A stretch of 64,000 nucleotides of DNA from Notamacropus eugenii (GCF_028372415.1 NC_092876.1:60164385-60228384), one strand, 5' to 3'. Numbered from the stretch's first letter, positions 21,532 to 31,860 are shown. The notes: generated by a model from the letters alone, not told the origin. Translations and numbers: made by a program.

Positions 21532-22470
21532 GATGATGACACTTTGTGTATTGTAGCCTCTGGTTCTTTCAACTAGAAACTGGAGAATCTGGTGTTGAGC
21601 TGGTTGGTGTGAGAAAGCAAAGTGCAGGTGCCTTTTTTTCTTTTTGTTTTGTGTTTCCCTGGATTAGCCCTGGGGCTAGCTTGTTAAGTGTTGGAGAAGG
21701 GTGGTCTGGTCACCGGAGATCTCCTCAGCTGAGCTAGAGCAAAGGCAAGCTCAGCCCTTGGTGATCCTGGCTGCCTTCCCATTTCCCTTGGAGAGCTGAG
21801 GCAGGCCTGGGTCCTAGTGCGAGGCTCCACTCCCCTGGGCTCTGAATCTCCTCTCAATTGATTTGCTGAGATGGGGCTGTATGGGACAGCTCAGGTCCTG
21901 TGCCACAGTAAGAGGAATATTCCTAGACTCAGGTGTTACCACTGATCCAGGATTTTCCTGGGGAAATATTTTATGGTTCTTTCAAGGTCAGCAAGGGGAG
22001 GGGGAGAGAGCATTTACTGATCACTCTGCTATTTTGGCTCCTGGAAGTTCAAGTAGAGAACTTACAGACATTTAATCTTCAGGATGATAGTCTCAGGAGC
22101 AGCTGCAGATGATATCTGGGGCTCAGTAGCTGTCACTCACTTGGCTCCACTGGTCTCCTGCCCTGGGCTGCCACTCCACCATTCCACCATGCTGCCACTG
22201 CCTCAGGCCACCCCAGGGCTTTCTTGCTGAGCCCTGCTGTGGCAGGACACATTGTGCTGTATGCTGTGGACTCTTCCAATCCCATGGAACAGATCCTTCC
22301 CATTGACCTTCCAGTCTATCCTGGTCTGTGAATCTGTCACAGTCTGTCTCCTATTGGATTCTGCACCCCCAAAATTTGGTTAGATTCTCTTTTTAGAGGT
22401 ATCTGAAGCAGTTTGTCTAAGAGCTTAGCTGAGCAGTTGCTCTCACTCCACCATCTTGACTCCATCTTCA
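21532..22470 (-). promoter_or_regulatory. L1 5' UTR / internal promoter
   Basis: GC-richer than the body. On the minus strand it starts near 22470 with GGAGTCAAGATGGTGGAGTG. CAAGATGG is the YY1-type site that positions transcription start in mammalian L1s (family knowledge). The same CCAAGATGGC head is present at about 52075 and 58670. Confidence 0.7.
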
Positions 22471-22894
22471 CCAAACTGATTTATTTGCTGTTCTCTGCAC
22501 TCAGCTATATTCCATTTCCCATTGCCACTCTCTTGCACAGGTTGTGTGCCACGCCTAGAAGACTCTCCCCTTTGGAAACCATTGATTTGTTGGAAACTCA
22601 GCTCAGATTCCACTACTTTTAAGAAGACTTTTCTGAACCCTCAGGTACTGTTTACCATTCCTCTAAATTACTTTGTATTTACTTATCTGGGGAATATGTT
22701 GTATGTAAACACCTTGAGTGCCAGGACTATTTCTACTTCTTGTATCCCTAGCCCCATACACAACAGGTACTTGTCACAGTGAGTTAGGATCATGGTGTGT
22801 GGGAAGGCACTCTGAACCATGAGGCTACCCCTATATACCAGGGATCAGTACTTCTTTTCAATGGGATGGAACCAAATGTCAAAATTTGGTTTTC

Positions 22895-22965
22895 AGGTGT
22901 GTAACATAATGTCTCAGGCACATAGTAGGATAAGCAAATACTTGTTGATTGATTGCTAAGGTATA
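22895..22965 (+). mobile_element. L2 3' terminal scrap
   Basis: ataatgtctcaggcacatag followed by acttgttgattgattg, the usual LINE-2 end. Confidence 0.55.
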
Positions 22966-23094
22966 ATAAGTATACTGAGAGTCAGGAGTCTGGGGCAGAT
23001 GGGGTCAAGTCTTGTAAACTAGGGGAGAGGGAGAGCCCTTCACACTGGAGTAGTGGCCATAAGATTTAGTACTAGAAGATTAAAGGTTGTCTGC

Positions 23095-23205
23095 TTGGAA
23101 CCCATCATCTTACAGATGAGGAAACTGAGGGTCAGAGATGGGAAAGAGCCTAGGATCAGAGAGCCAATTATTGTTGGGTCCTGAATTTAGAAACTGGATC
23201 CTGTT
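23095..23205 (-). mobile_element. MIR-type SINE fragment
   Basis: catcttacagatgaggaaac, gggaaagagcctaggatcag. The flanks have decayed. Confidence 0.6.
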
Positions 23206-23604
23206 ACAGTACAATCATAAGGCAAGCATTCAGGTCCTGGAGTTCAAACAACCAAGTCATCGGACAGAACCAGACAAAGGACTGCTTTTGTGTTCAGTCA
23301 AGGCAGAGAGCATTTTATTCAGCACCTACAATAAGCTGAGAATACAAAGATAAAAACTAAACACAATTCCTGCCCTCAATAAGCATATAGTCTATCCAAC
23401 AGGGGAGATACAACATATGCAACTCATATTAGTAAATATATATAATATATATATAACATACATATGTAAATAAATAATAAATAAAGTATAAGGATATAAT
23501 AAGTAAAGACAGAGACTGTTAAAAACTAGAGAGATAAGGGAAAAACCCTATAGACAGTGGCATCTGAGGTTGAGCCTTGAAGGAAACTGAGAACTCTTAA
23601 GATA

Positions 23605-23808
23605 AAAATATCAAACACCTGGGGCCACACACCAGTCAAAGCACTCTGGACAGAACTCAAATCAGATTAAAATAGAATTGAGAAATGTTTAACAAAATAA
23701 ATAAAAATATAGTAAAATAGAGGTAATTTTGGAACAAAGTCAAGATGTAGCCAAAGAATCCTTATGTACGGCTTAGGAAAGCTCTTTTCTGTTTGTTGTT
23801 GACACCAT
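23605..23808 (-). mobile_element. hAT-like miniature element nested in L2
   Basis: Ends atatcaaacacctggg and tgttgacaccattg form a weak inverted pair. The interior ttaacaaaataaataaaaat is the reverse of the stretch at 812-945. Noncoding. Confidence 0.5.
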
Positions 23809-23814
23809 TGCCAA

Positions 23815-24045
23815 GAGGTAGGTAGATGATACAACCAATAGACCACTCACTGAGTTTTGAATAAAAAAGACCCAAGTTCAAATCATGCCTCAGGCACTTA
23901 CTAGCAGTTTGACTGACTCCCTTCCTTCCTCTGTAACAGAGGAATAATAATAGCACCAGCCTCTCAGGGTATATGAGGATCAAATATACGCGAAAGTGCT
24001 TTGACAACCTTGAAGTACTGTGTAAATGTGAGCAATTAGAGATGA
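23815..24045 (+). mobile_element. MIR-type SINE nested in L2
   Basis: gacccaagttcaaatcatgc, cttccttcctctgtaacaga, agcctctcagggtatatgag (variant) and the terminal ctttgacaaccttgaagtac. Confidence 0.75.
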
Positions 24046-25029
24046 GAAAGGAATACATTCTGGAAATGAGAGACAGCCTGTTCAAATGCATGGAGGTGGG
24101 AACAGTAGGCCATTTTGGCCAAAAGCTAGAACATGTGAGGGAGAAAAATATGAACTTGGTCTGGAAAGAAAAGCTGGATCTGAATGATAAAGATCTTGAA
24201 AGGTCAAATTGTAGAGTCTGCATTTTAATTAGAGGTAATTGGGAGCCACTGAAAATTCTTGAGTAGGAGAGAGACGCAGTTAGATTTGCCTTGTAAGAAG
24301 ACTCTGCCAAAATAAAATTAGTTTGGCAGCTGTGTAGAGAATGGATTGGAGAGAACAGATACTGAAATCAGGGAAACCTATTGGAAGGAGGCTATTTTAG
24401 GAGAATAGGTAAGGGGGATAGATGAAGGGCTGAATCACAGTGGTGACCATGTTAGAGAAGAGGAGGAGGAGATGTAAAAGGTACATATTATGGAGGCATG
24501 GGCAGCAAGACTTGGCAATGGATTGACAGGGAGGGAGGAGGGAGGGGGAAGGGGAGGAAGGGAAGAGTTGAGAACATTCCAAGTTTGCCAGCCTTAAAGA
24601 CTAGAAGGATGGTGATACCCTAAAACAACAACAAAAAAAGGAAAGTTTGGAGGAGGAATCAATTTAAAGAGGGAAAAGATGAGTTTTATTTGGGAGATGC
24701 TGAATTTGAGATGCCTAAGGACTATCCAAGTGGTATTAACTTTCCTATACTGCACTGTTCATTCTTGCAAAGCTCACTTGGGTTCAGTCCCTAGATCTCC
24801 TCAGCACAGTGGTCTAGACTGGAATTCTCATTAGACTAAGAAATCCCATTAGTCCAGGGGATCAGGCAGGGAGATTTCATCTGCTCTGGATAAAGTAGGA
24901 AACAAGGAGACCTTGAATTGTTTGAATAGAGGGAGCGTGATTCTGAACAAGGGACAGGCATCTTCTGCTAGCCTTCCTGATGAACTGAACCTGAGCTTCA
25001 AGGAGCAGGGAAACCCCTGTACTTAGCCC

Positions 25030-25156
25030 TTCTCCATTTCTGAATAAGTAAAATTATGGAACTTTGCTCTATGACCTTGGGCAAGTCACTCCCCATCTGG
25101 AGACTCGGAGTTCTCTTTTCTTTAAATAATAGGGACTTGACTAGATGATTTCCAAA
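25030..25156 (+). mobile_element. MIR-type SINE whose tail leads into a minisatellite
   Basis: ctatgaccttgggcaagtca, gtaaagt-like core loss, gggacttgactagatgattt. The terminal tccaaagcccctcccagctc is the first unit of the tandem array that follows. The 290 bp to its left (24741-25029) show nothing. Confidence 0.7.
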
Positions 25157-25518
25157 GCCCCTCCCAGCTCTGACATCCTGTGTTCTAAGGGCCCTCCCAG
25201 CTCTGACATCCTGTGTTTTAAAGGTCCTCCCAGCTCTGACATCCTGTGTTCTAAGGGCCCTCCCAGCTCTGACATCCTGTGTTCTAAGGGCCCTCCCAGC
25301 TCTGACATTCTGTGCTTTAAGGGTCCTCCCAGCTCTGACACCCTGTGTTCTAAGGCCCTCCCAGCCCTGAAATCCTGCGTTCTAAGGGCCCTCCCAGCCA
25401 TGACATCCTGCGTTCTAAGGCCCTCCCAGCCCTGACATCCTGCGTTCTAAGGGCCCTCCCAGCTATGACATCCTGTGTTCTAGGGGTCCTCCCAGCTCTG
25501 ACATTCTATGTCGTTAAG
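25157..25518 (+). repeat. 33-bp minisatellite of about 11 units
   Basis: Units of the form ggccctcccagctctgacat + cctgtgttctaag, some 32 bp. The unit equals the last 33 bp of the MIR-type SINE, so the array is an expansion of a SINE tail. Because 33 is a multiple of three, both strands are open (GPPSSDILCSK repeats on plus). This is a by-product of the unit length and not evidence of a gene. Confidence 0.93.
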
Positions 25519-25720
25519 AAATTGCGGTATAATAGATAGGGCCCTGAACTTGGAATCAGGAAATGTTGGTTTCAAATACTGACGCACTGTCCGTGTGATC
25601 CTGAGCAAATTCCTTTGCCTGTCTGTGTAAGTTCCAAGTTTCCTTACTTGTAAAGTGACAAGGGAAATTCAATAGCCTCTAAGCTCTCTTCCAGATCTTA
25701 ATCTGTGATCCTATGTTCTA
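25519..25720 (+). mobile_element. MIR-type SINE
   Basis: ggaatcaggaaatgttggtt, tgtgatcctgagcaaattcc, gtttccttacttgtaaagtg, ctcttccagatcttaatctg. It follows the minisatellite in the same orientation. Confidence 0.75.
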
Positions 25721-25920
25721 AGTTCCCTCCCAGGTCTAATATTCTGTGTTCCAATATCCATTTTCATGTTGATTTTCTTGCTCCCACTTCAGACAGTCTG
25801 TGTTCTCGTGTTCCTTCCAGTTTTGCCATCATTTGCTCTAAGACATTTTCCATTTCTGATGTTCTATGCTCTAAGGTCCCTCCCAGCTCTGCCATTCTGT
25901 GTTCTAATACAATATTCCAT
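25721..25920 (+). repeat. second, decayed SINE-tail tandem array
   Basis: Irregular repeats of a tccctcccag-tct-attctgtgttc motif (25728, 25790, 25815, 25860, 25880). They are more diverged than the array at 25157 and so probably older. Confidence 0.65.
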
Positions 25921-26003
25921 ATGCTAATAAGCATTATATGAGTGTTACCTACAAGGGAGGGAGACACAAAAGGAATTTCCTTCAAAAGGATTTGAATAGT
26001 TGC

Positions 26004-26321
26004 TTTAATTCTTTTCTCCCCTTTCTTTTTGATGTATCTATTTTTAAAACCTTGGAGGAGAATCAGGTGCAAACGGGATGACTCCAGTGCTTGGGACTTT
26101 CTTTGTCCCTGGAGCAGCCCCCTCTTTTTCCTTCTTTGAAAATTCATCTGTTTCTGGCACCAGCACCTGCCCTGAGCCCCTCTCCCTCCTGGTGGGGCTG
26201 GGGGCTTGGGAGGCCCCAGTAATGGGGTTCAGAAGGACGGTCTTCTGAGCTCCGGAGAGTTCTGAAGTGAGGAGGCTGCCCTTGCCTATTGATTTGTATG
26301 GAAAGTGTGAGCTTGACAGAT
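26004..26321 (-). CDS. candidate terminal coding exon of an unidentified host gene
   Basis: Read on the minus strand: a pyrimidine-rich acceptor (ctgtttctcatgcaag) ends at 26322. The frame is then open for about 92 codons (LSSSHFPYKSIGKGSLLTSE and onward) to a stop at 26046-26044. An ATTAAA poly(A)-signal variant is at 26009-26004. Composition is that of ordinary protein (Ser/Pro/Lys-rich, little repetition), ending VIPFAPDSPPRF. No repeat family covers it, and GC content rises locally. Alternatively an internal ATG at 26328 gives a short single-exon frame. I do not recognise the protein. No upstream exon is identified. Confidence 0.35.
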
Positions 26322-26404
26322 CTTGCATGAGAAACAGGCCAGTGCACACACCCAACAGCCTCCTTTTATCTGCCTCACCCCTGCCAAGGGCCTGCTATTC
26401 AGAT

Positions 26405-26490
26405 TAGTTGAGATCATCAGGCTGAGAGCTGGAAGGTACCTTAGAATGACCTAGTGTTAACGCCTTCATTTTGCAAAGAAGTAAACTAGG
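26405..26490 (-). mobile_element. MIR-type SINE fragment
   Basis: ctgagagctggaaggtacct, then ccttcattttgcaaagaagt. Confidence 0.6.
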
Positions 26491-26559
26491 AGCAGTGGGG
26501 TGCCACAGAAAAGGATTTTCTAGGGCCAAAAGACTAACTTCCTTGTCCATCTCTGATAC

Positions 26560-26689
26560 TCTGAAGTTCATTCTTAGATGCATATGTGCAGGTTTACACA
26601 TATGTACACACATATGTATATCTACATACATGTACATGCATAGTATGTGTATATTCATACATGTACATATATGGACATACCTACTATGC
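26560..26689. repeat. TACATA/TATGTA-rich low-complexity block
   Basis: Alternating purine-pyrimidine DNA (cacatatgtacacacatatg). It resumes at 26941-26985 after a SINE, so the SINE inserted into it. Confidence 0.85.
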
Positions 26690-26940
26690 AGCTAGTTGGT
26701 GCAGTGGATAGAGTGCCAGGCCTGGAATAGTATGACCTGACTCTAAATCCATCCCTCAGACACTGACTACCTATGTGAACCTGGCAAGTCACTTTACCCT
26801 ATTTGCCTCCATTTCCTCAACTGTAAAATGAGCTGGAGAAGGAAATGGCAAACCATTGCAGTATCTTTGCCGAGAAAATCCCAAATAGGGTCACAGAGAG
26901 CTGGACACAACTGAAACAATTCAACAACAAAGCAAATGTG
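26690..26940 (+). mobile_element. marsupial MON1/WSINE-type SINE, full length
   Basis: Head tatgcagctagttggtgcag, core acctggcaagtcactttacc, specific 3' part aatgagctggagaaggaaat and gagctggacacaactgaaac, closing with aacaacaaa. Confidence 0.92.
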
Positions 26941-27139
26941 TTATATGTAATATGGATATACATACACATGTATGTATATTTGTGGATTGGTTTGATCCTC
27001 ATAAAAGACCCCTTCCTCTAAACTGGCCTTTTAAGTAACCCCTCCCACTCTCTTTCTTCATACACAACTTTGCTGTGGTCATAGAATTCTGAAGGACAAA
27101 TCAATTTTTTTTTTTAATTGCAGAAAGCCTAAATAATCA

Positions 27140-27290
27140 GCTGTCACTTGATTTAAGCATTCGATAGAGCAAATACTTGTTAAGATGATACTATGGACCA
27201 GGCATCAAGGATAGAAAGCAAAAAAAAAAAATGGAATAAGCCCTTAGGGATCTTATTAAGGGGGGAGAGAGTGGCAAGAGAGGGGATAGC
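27140..27290 (-). mobile_element. L2-clade LINE 3' end
   Basis: gcaaatacttgttaagatga, ggaccaggcatcaaggatag, an A-run, then taagcccttagggatcttat. Confidence 0.6.
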
Positions 27291-27344
27291 AGGTGATCAG
27301 AGGCATGCCTCTAATCAATTTGACGAACTCACAGAATGTGAGCC

Positions 27345-27530
27345 TTTGTATGGAAGAGTGAGTAGGGCAACAGACTTGTAGTCAGGAAGACCATGGTTCC
27401 TTCCAATTCCATCCTGTGTGGACCCTGGGCAAGTCATGCAGTCTCCCTGAACTTCAGTTTCATCTATAAAAAGAGTCAATGGCATCTAAGGTTTTTTCCA
27501 TCTCTAGGGCAACAATCCTATGAGTATCTA
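27345..27530 (+). mobile_element. MIR-type SINE
   Basis: gacttgtagtcaggaagacc, gaccctgggcaagtcatgca, cttcagtttcatctataaaa, ending acaatcctatga. Confidence 0.75.
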
Positions 27531-27768
27531 TGTTCCTCTTATAGAGGTAGGGACATAGCCTTTGGCATTTTGATGAAAGGACAAAAGAAACCTGCTGATT
27601 AAGTCTCAAGGCAGCTCAGATGAATTGATGGGTTTGGAGTCACTCCTTGGCATCTCCTAGGGAACTTGGTTCCGTGATTGAGATTGCCTACAAGATGACT
27701 TGTTTAGCTCAGACTCTTAAGAGAATGAACATGTGGGAATAGCATCCCCTACTTGCTTTGGGTTGCTC

Positions 27769-28832
27769 TATAAAAGAGAGAGCCAATAGATTTGCTTGAT
27801 CCTGGTGGCTTCTTTCCCCATTTTGCCTCTTCTGGAGAGATCCTTAAAGTACAGCAGAGGTAAGAGAACCCATAGCTCCTGGCAGAGGTGGGAGCGGGGT
27901 GGGGAAGGGAATCCCTTTGAGGAGCCACTAACTTGGGCAAGAGCACATAGGAGCTCTGTGTGCTCAATTATGAAACCGAAGAGCAGGGATTGTGTCTGAC
28001 TTTTTGCTTTCTTTCTCCCTTTCTAAGCAGAGATCAGAGACCCAGAGACCAGAGCATTGACTTCCTGGACCAAGAGATGACCACAGTTGGGGCAATAGTA
28101 GAATATCCTTTAGAAGCATAGAAGAATTCCATGTGCTCACACACCTGTCCCCAGAGGGGAATCCATGGACAAGGTCATCCATTGAACTATAACTACCTAG
28201 TTAAAGGAAGGGAATTTCTTAGGCAGCCATCTCAAAAAATCTAGTTTTTGAGCAAAAGAAGAAAGATTTCTTGTACAGGACCAGCCTCCAAGATTATCTT
28301 GAGACTGACTCCTAGTTCAAGAGTTGGATCTGATCTTCTACGTGGCATTTCTCTTAGAGAAAAGGAACACTCATGCCCTAACACTGGAGGTGCAAAAAAG
28401 GGACTAAAACCATGACATAGGAAAATAGAGGACCTGTATATTATCCTCTATTATCATAAGTTATTTGGACAATATGAGGAAAAGGTTGTTTGTACATCAG
28501 CCACAAAGATTGTTTCCTTTCTGGCAGGAATTCAAATTGAGGATACTGATATGATTCTTGGAGGGATTGGGCAAGATCTAAGGATACACCAAATGGTGGG
28601 TCATTATCCCATTGGCAACCCAAATCCAGTCCCCTTCCAGGGAAAATGTAAACCATGGAGGTGGTGCTAAAACAGAATTTTAGGACCTTGGAAGAGAAAT
28701 GGGATTTGCTGGAGTGGGAGAATTGTGTTGATTGTCTGTGGGCTATTGGGCTTCCTTTCTGGGTTATCTGCTATTTTTTATGGGCTCCTGTGGTCCTCTA
28801 TGTCTTCTGTTTTTGCTGCAGTGTGAAATAAA
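27769..28832 (+). other. transcription-unit-like block: TATA box, short intron, poly(A) signal
   Basis: TATAAAAG (27769-27776) would place a start near 27800. A strong donor, cagcagag/GTAAGAG (GT at 27860), opens a 171-bp intron. It ends in an excellent pyrimidine tract and acceptor, cctttctaagcag (AG at 28029-28030). AATAAA follows at 28827-28832. No repeat family I know covers it, and I recognise no protein in the exon DNA. The DNA just after it (28890-28940) has features that recall the end of a retroviral LTR and a primer-binding region. An old LTR-element fossil is therefore a real alternative to a host noncoding gene. Confidence 0.35.
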
Positions 28833-29049
28833 AGCTGACCTGTATATGATATGCATTTTTAAACTTTGAGTGTTTGTATGGGAACTGGGGACCCTGTTAC
28901 ATTTGTGGAAACCTACACATAAACTATGCATAAGTTACATTTGGGGGTCAGTTGAACTGATTCTAGGTGAGTCAAGAGCCTGGCAAGATCTGGGTCATGG
29001 GTTATACATTCTAATGGTATGCTATGTCCAAAGATAAATAAATAGGAAG

Positions 29050-29180
29050 TAATAGGAGGACGAAGAGCATACTAACTAGTTGGGGATGGGGACCAGGGAG
29101 GCTTCACAGAGGAAGTAACATCTAAACTAAGTCATGAAGGAAGATGAGGATTCTGAGAAGAAAGGTAAGAGCAAAGAGCA
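29050..29180 (-). mobile_element. L2-clade LINE fragment
   Basis: ggaggcttcacagaggaagt, ctaagtcatgaaggaagatg, gagcatttcaggaatggagg. The flanks (28941-29049 and 29181-29329) show nothing. Confidence 0.65.
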
Positions 29181-29329
29181 TTTCAGGAATGGAGGAATGG
29201 CTTATGACAGCTTATCCTCTGCACTCCCACTGATCATTAATGTTCCACACCCCTTACCATACTGATATCTAAGATCTCATTTTTATCTAAAGGATCAGTC
29301 CTAGGTTATCAATAACCAAAAAGCATTTC

Positions 29330-29495
29330 TTAAGTACCTACTGTGTGTCAAGCACCACACCAACATAAAGACAACTTCTCAATTTCATTATAGTTCAGCA
29401 AATATTTAAATGCAAGGCTCCCTGGTCCCTGTCCACCTGGCCCTTGAGAAGGCAGTAATTTCAGAAGATATTATCTTGTAGTCAGTAAGTACAGT
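29330..29495 (+). repeat. unclassified direct repeat, copy 1
   Basis: Shares about 150 bp at roughly 80% identity by eye with 32340-32510: agcacca(c/t)accaa, ataaagacaac/acc, catttaaatgca, agaaggcagtaat, attatcttg(t/c)agtcagta. Its left edge includes an L2-like terminus (acctactgtgtgtcaagcac). DNA from 29500 to 29784 shows nothing. Confidence 0.75.
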
Positions 29496-29784
29496 TTGCT
29501 GAATGTGAGGTACAAACTCATCATCACATGACTTCTTAATGGTACTAGATGTGCCTGAGTTGTAGAACAGCTGGATAGGCATGATAAAATGATCAAATTT
29601 GCTAAGGAGTTACTTCTGGAACATATTCTACTAGTTGCCTATCCAAAGAAAGATATAGGAGACCCTAAGCCAGAGCTGTGTGACTTTCCTATGGGGACGG
29701 TTATGTCTGGTTCTTTTCTCTCTGCTCAAACTCAATAGTACCATGTCCACAGAATTCTGAGGACTGATTTAAGAGTACCTCAAG

Positions 29785-29865
29785 TTAATGCAACAAATAT
29801 TTATTAAGCACCATGCAGAGCACTATGCAATGCTCTGAGGGCAACACAAAATTTAGAACAACCTG
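29785..29865 (-). mobile_element. L2-clade 3' scrap
   Basis: caacaaatatttattaagca, then gctctgagggcaacacaa. Confidence 0.55.
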
Positions 29866-30004
29866 AGTGCAAAAGCTATAACCACACACAATGTTTTCTT
29901 TCTCCTGTGATTCAGCTCTATAGATGCCCCTGTTGTGTTAATTACTACTTTGTGACAAACCCTCAGAATAAAAAGGTAAAATAGATATGGTGCTTACCTT
30001 CCTT

Positions 30005-30870
30005 ATATTTCCCTCCAAAGTCTCTGCTCTTTCTAACTTCCCTGTTTCAGTCGAGGGCACCACCAGTTCCAGTTACCCGGGTTCACAGAATCATCCCTAA
30101 CTCCCTCACCCCTCATATCTCATTTGTCAGTTGCAAATCTTGTCACTTTTACTCCCAAGACGTCCCTCCAATCAGTCCCCTTTTCTCCACTCACAGTCAC
30201 CAATCTAGCTCAGCTCCCCCTTACTTTTCTCCTGAATAATTGCAATAGCCTCCTAATGACTCTCCCTGATTCCAGTTTCACTCTCTCCAAGCCATCCTCC
30301 ACAAATGTGCCAAAATCATCTTCCTAAGACACAGGTCTAACCATGTCACTACCCTACTCAAGAATCTCCAGTGGTTTCCTATCTATACAAGGAAGTGTAA
30401 ACTCCTCAGCTTGACATTTCAATAGGCAATTCAGATTCAGGATTGATTTCATATAAGTTCTCCCTCACAGTCCTAACATTTCAACCAGACTTATCTACTT
30501 TTCCCTCATATTCCCACCTCCATGTTTTTTCACAGACTCTCCTCCCCTCCCCAATCCTAGAATCCTGACTTCCTTTAATGTTCAGCTTAGGTGCTGCCTC
30601 CAGGAATCCTTCCCCGATGCCCCTCAGTTGTTGGTATTCTTCCCCTCCTGAAAATAGGATCCTGAAATTCTAGAAATAGCAAAGTCCATGCCCCTCATTT
30701 TACATATGGGGAAACTGAGTCTCAGAGAGGTGAAGTCTATTTTTCATTTACTTAGATGTCTTCATGTTGCAACTTCCTAACAAAATATTATCTCCTTGAG
30801 CTAAAGTATAGGTTTCTCTTTTAGTCTTTGTGTTCCAAGCATCGAACATCATCCTTCACACAAAGTTAGT
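30005..30870 (+). mobile_element. L2-clade LINE, RT C-terminus to 3' end
   Basis: Sense strand: tccaatcagtccccttttct, attgcaatagcctcctaatg, catcctccacaaatgtgcca, acacaggtctaaccatgtca, ggaatccttccccgatgccc, then the terminus aggtttctcttttagtcttt near 30810. A MIR scrap sits at 30670-30740. This is the most complete 3' L2 in sense orientation here. Confidence 0.8.
30670..30740 (-). mobile_element. MIR-type scrap in L2
   Basis: cctcattttacatatgggga followed by aactgagtctcagagaggtg. Confidence 0.6.
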
Positions 30871-30871
30871 G

Positions 30872-31112
30872 CTTGATAGCAAAGTGGTAAAGTGGATAGA
30901 GTGTGGAGGCTAGAGTCAGAAGACTCATCTTTTTGAGTTCAAATCTGGTCTCAGACACTTACTAGCTTTTGGACCCTGGGTAAGACGCTAAGTCACTTAA
31001 CCCTGTTTGTCTCAATTTCCTTATCTGTAAAATGGACTGGAAAAGGAAATGGTAAACATCGTAGTATCCTAAATGGTGTCATGAAGAATAGGATAAGACT
31101 GAAACAACTGAA
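30872..31112 (+). mobile_element. marsupial MON1/WSINE-type SINE
   Basis: gagttcaaatctggtctcag, cttaaccctgtttgtctcaa, aatggactggaaaaggaaat, actgaaacaactgaacaaca. A TG-rich and then an A-rich stretch follow (31113-31300). Confidence 0.88.
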
Positions 31113-31309
31113 CAACAAATTTATATGTGTATGTGTGTGTATCTGTATGTGTAATCAGTGAGTCAAGAAAATAAATCTTCTGTTCTACTTCTCTTTTGGA
31201 CAGAAATCTCTTCATTTATCTATGTCCCCAAAATACCCCAAAACAAAACAAAATAAGACAAACAAACAAAAAGCAAAAACATAATCAACAAGAAAAAGAA
31301 TCCTTAATA

Positions 31310-31465
31310 AAATCCCACATAAAGCTTTCAGGTTTGCAAAGTACTTTCCTTAAAACAAGTCCATGAAGTACTAGGTCATTATTCTTATTTGACAGAAGAG
31401 GAAGAGGAGGCTTGCTAGACAGGTTAAAGAACTTGCCCATGATTCCCACAACTCCTGAGTATATT
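31310..31465 (-). mobile_element. MIR-type SINE
   Basis: caggtttgcaaagtactttc, cttatttgacagaagaggaa, gttaaagaacttgcccatga. 31466-31719 shows nothing. Confidence 0.7.
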
Positions 31466-31719
31466 TTGTGGCTCTCCTGGGCCTCTGGCCACCACTCAAA
31501 GCCCCTGCTATGTGCTAGTTCCTCTTAAACTGTCTGCTACCCCTCCAATCTCAAGTCTTCAGTCTCACTCAAGGCAGCCATTCTTCATTGAAAGAAAAGA
31601 AAAAAAGTATTGACTTCACACCAGGAATTTCCTCATGGGGCAAAATCACAGATCTGAGCCAAAGAAAGGGGAAAGGAGGAGGTAGGACCAGCCTTAAAGG
31701 CAATGTCTGATCCATTCAC

Positions 31720-31860
31720 TCTATAGATGCAGGATCTTGGGATCTTGGTAGAGGGAGTGACTTACCCAAGGTCACATAGGTACTAATGTGGCAAAAAAAT
31801 GGCACTAGATTCCTGGTATCCAAGAATCTTGACTCCAAATTTAGTATTCTTTGTCTCTTG
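31720..31860 (-). mobile_element. MIR-type SINE, decayed
   Basis: gtgacttacccaaggtcaca, then tggcactagattcctggtat and ttgactccaaatttagtatt. 31861-32160 holds nothing recognisable. Confidence 0.6.

Larger units (their letters stand above)
15744..22470 (-). mobile_element. L1: full-length LINE-1, inactivated
   Basis: A 6727-bp element read on the minus strand, flanked by the 8-bp target duplication ccaaactg (15736-15743 and 22471-22478). In element order: 5' UTR of about 940 bp beginning near GGAGTCAAGATGG; ORF1 21531-20502; a spacer of about 585 bp; ORF2 19915-15991; 3' UTR of about 250 bp ending in an A-rich tail beside the duplication. All parts of a mammalian L1 are present, but both ORFs contain stops and frameshifts, so it is not autonomous. 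Divergence between this copy, 48320-52104 and 56109-58680 shows at least two subfamilies. Confidence 0.96.
15190..22790 (+). mobile_element. L2-clade LINE copy carrying MIR and L1 insertions
   Basis: Three sense-strand pieces: 15190-15525 (cacagctgccaaactgatat, taccggtctgatcatataac), 15676-15743 (acctttgttttgttcctgcc) and 22471-22790 (tctcttgcacaggttgtgtg, aactcagctcagattccact, tgtatccctagccccataca). They follow each other in L2 order, so the MIR and the 6.7-kb L1 entered a single old L2. Confidence 0.8.
23290..24740 (-). mobile_element. L2-clade LINE with hAT and MIR insertions
   Basis: 23290-23600 is the antisense terminus (aattcctgccctcaataagc, gttgagccttgaaggaaact). 24046-24740 resumes in order: attctggaaatgagagacag, taattgggagccactgaaaa, gtttggcagctgtgtagaga, ttatttgggagatgctgaat. 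The inserted elements occupy 23605-24045. Confidence 0.8.

Noticed and set aside
25145-25435. Regular GPPSSDILCSK repeat protein
   Set aside because: The 33-bp minisatellite unit keeps any frame open on both strands; it derives from a SINE tail.
28890-28940. Firm call of a retroviral LTR and primer-binding site
   Set aside because: No second LTR, no clear TG start and no recognised internal gene; kept only as an alternative.
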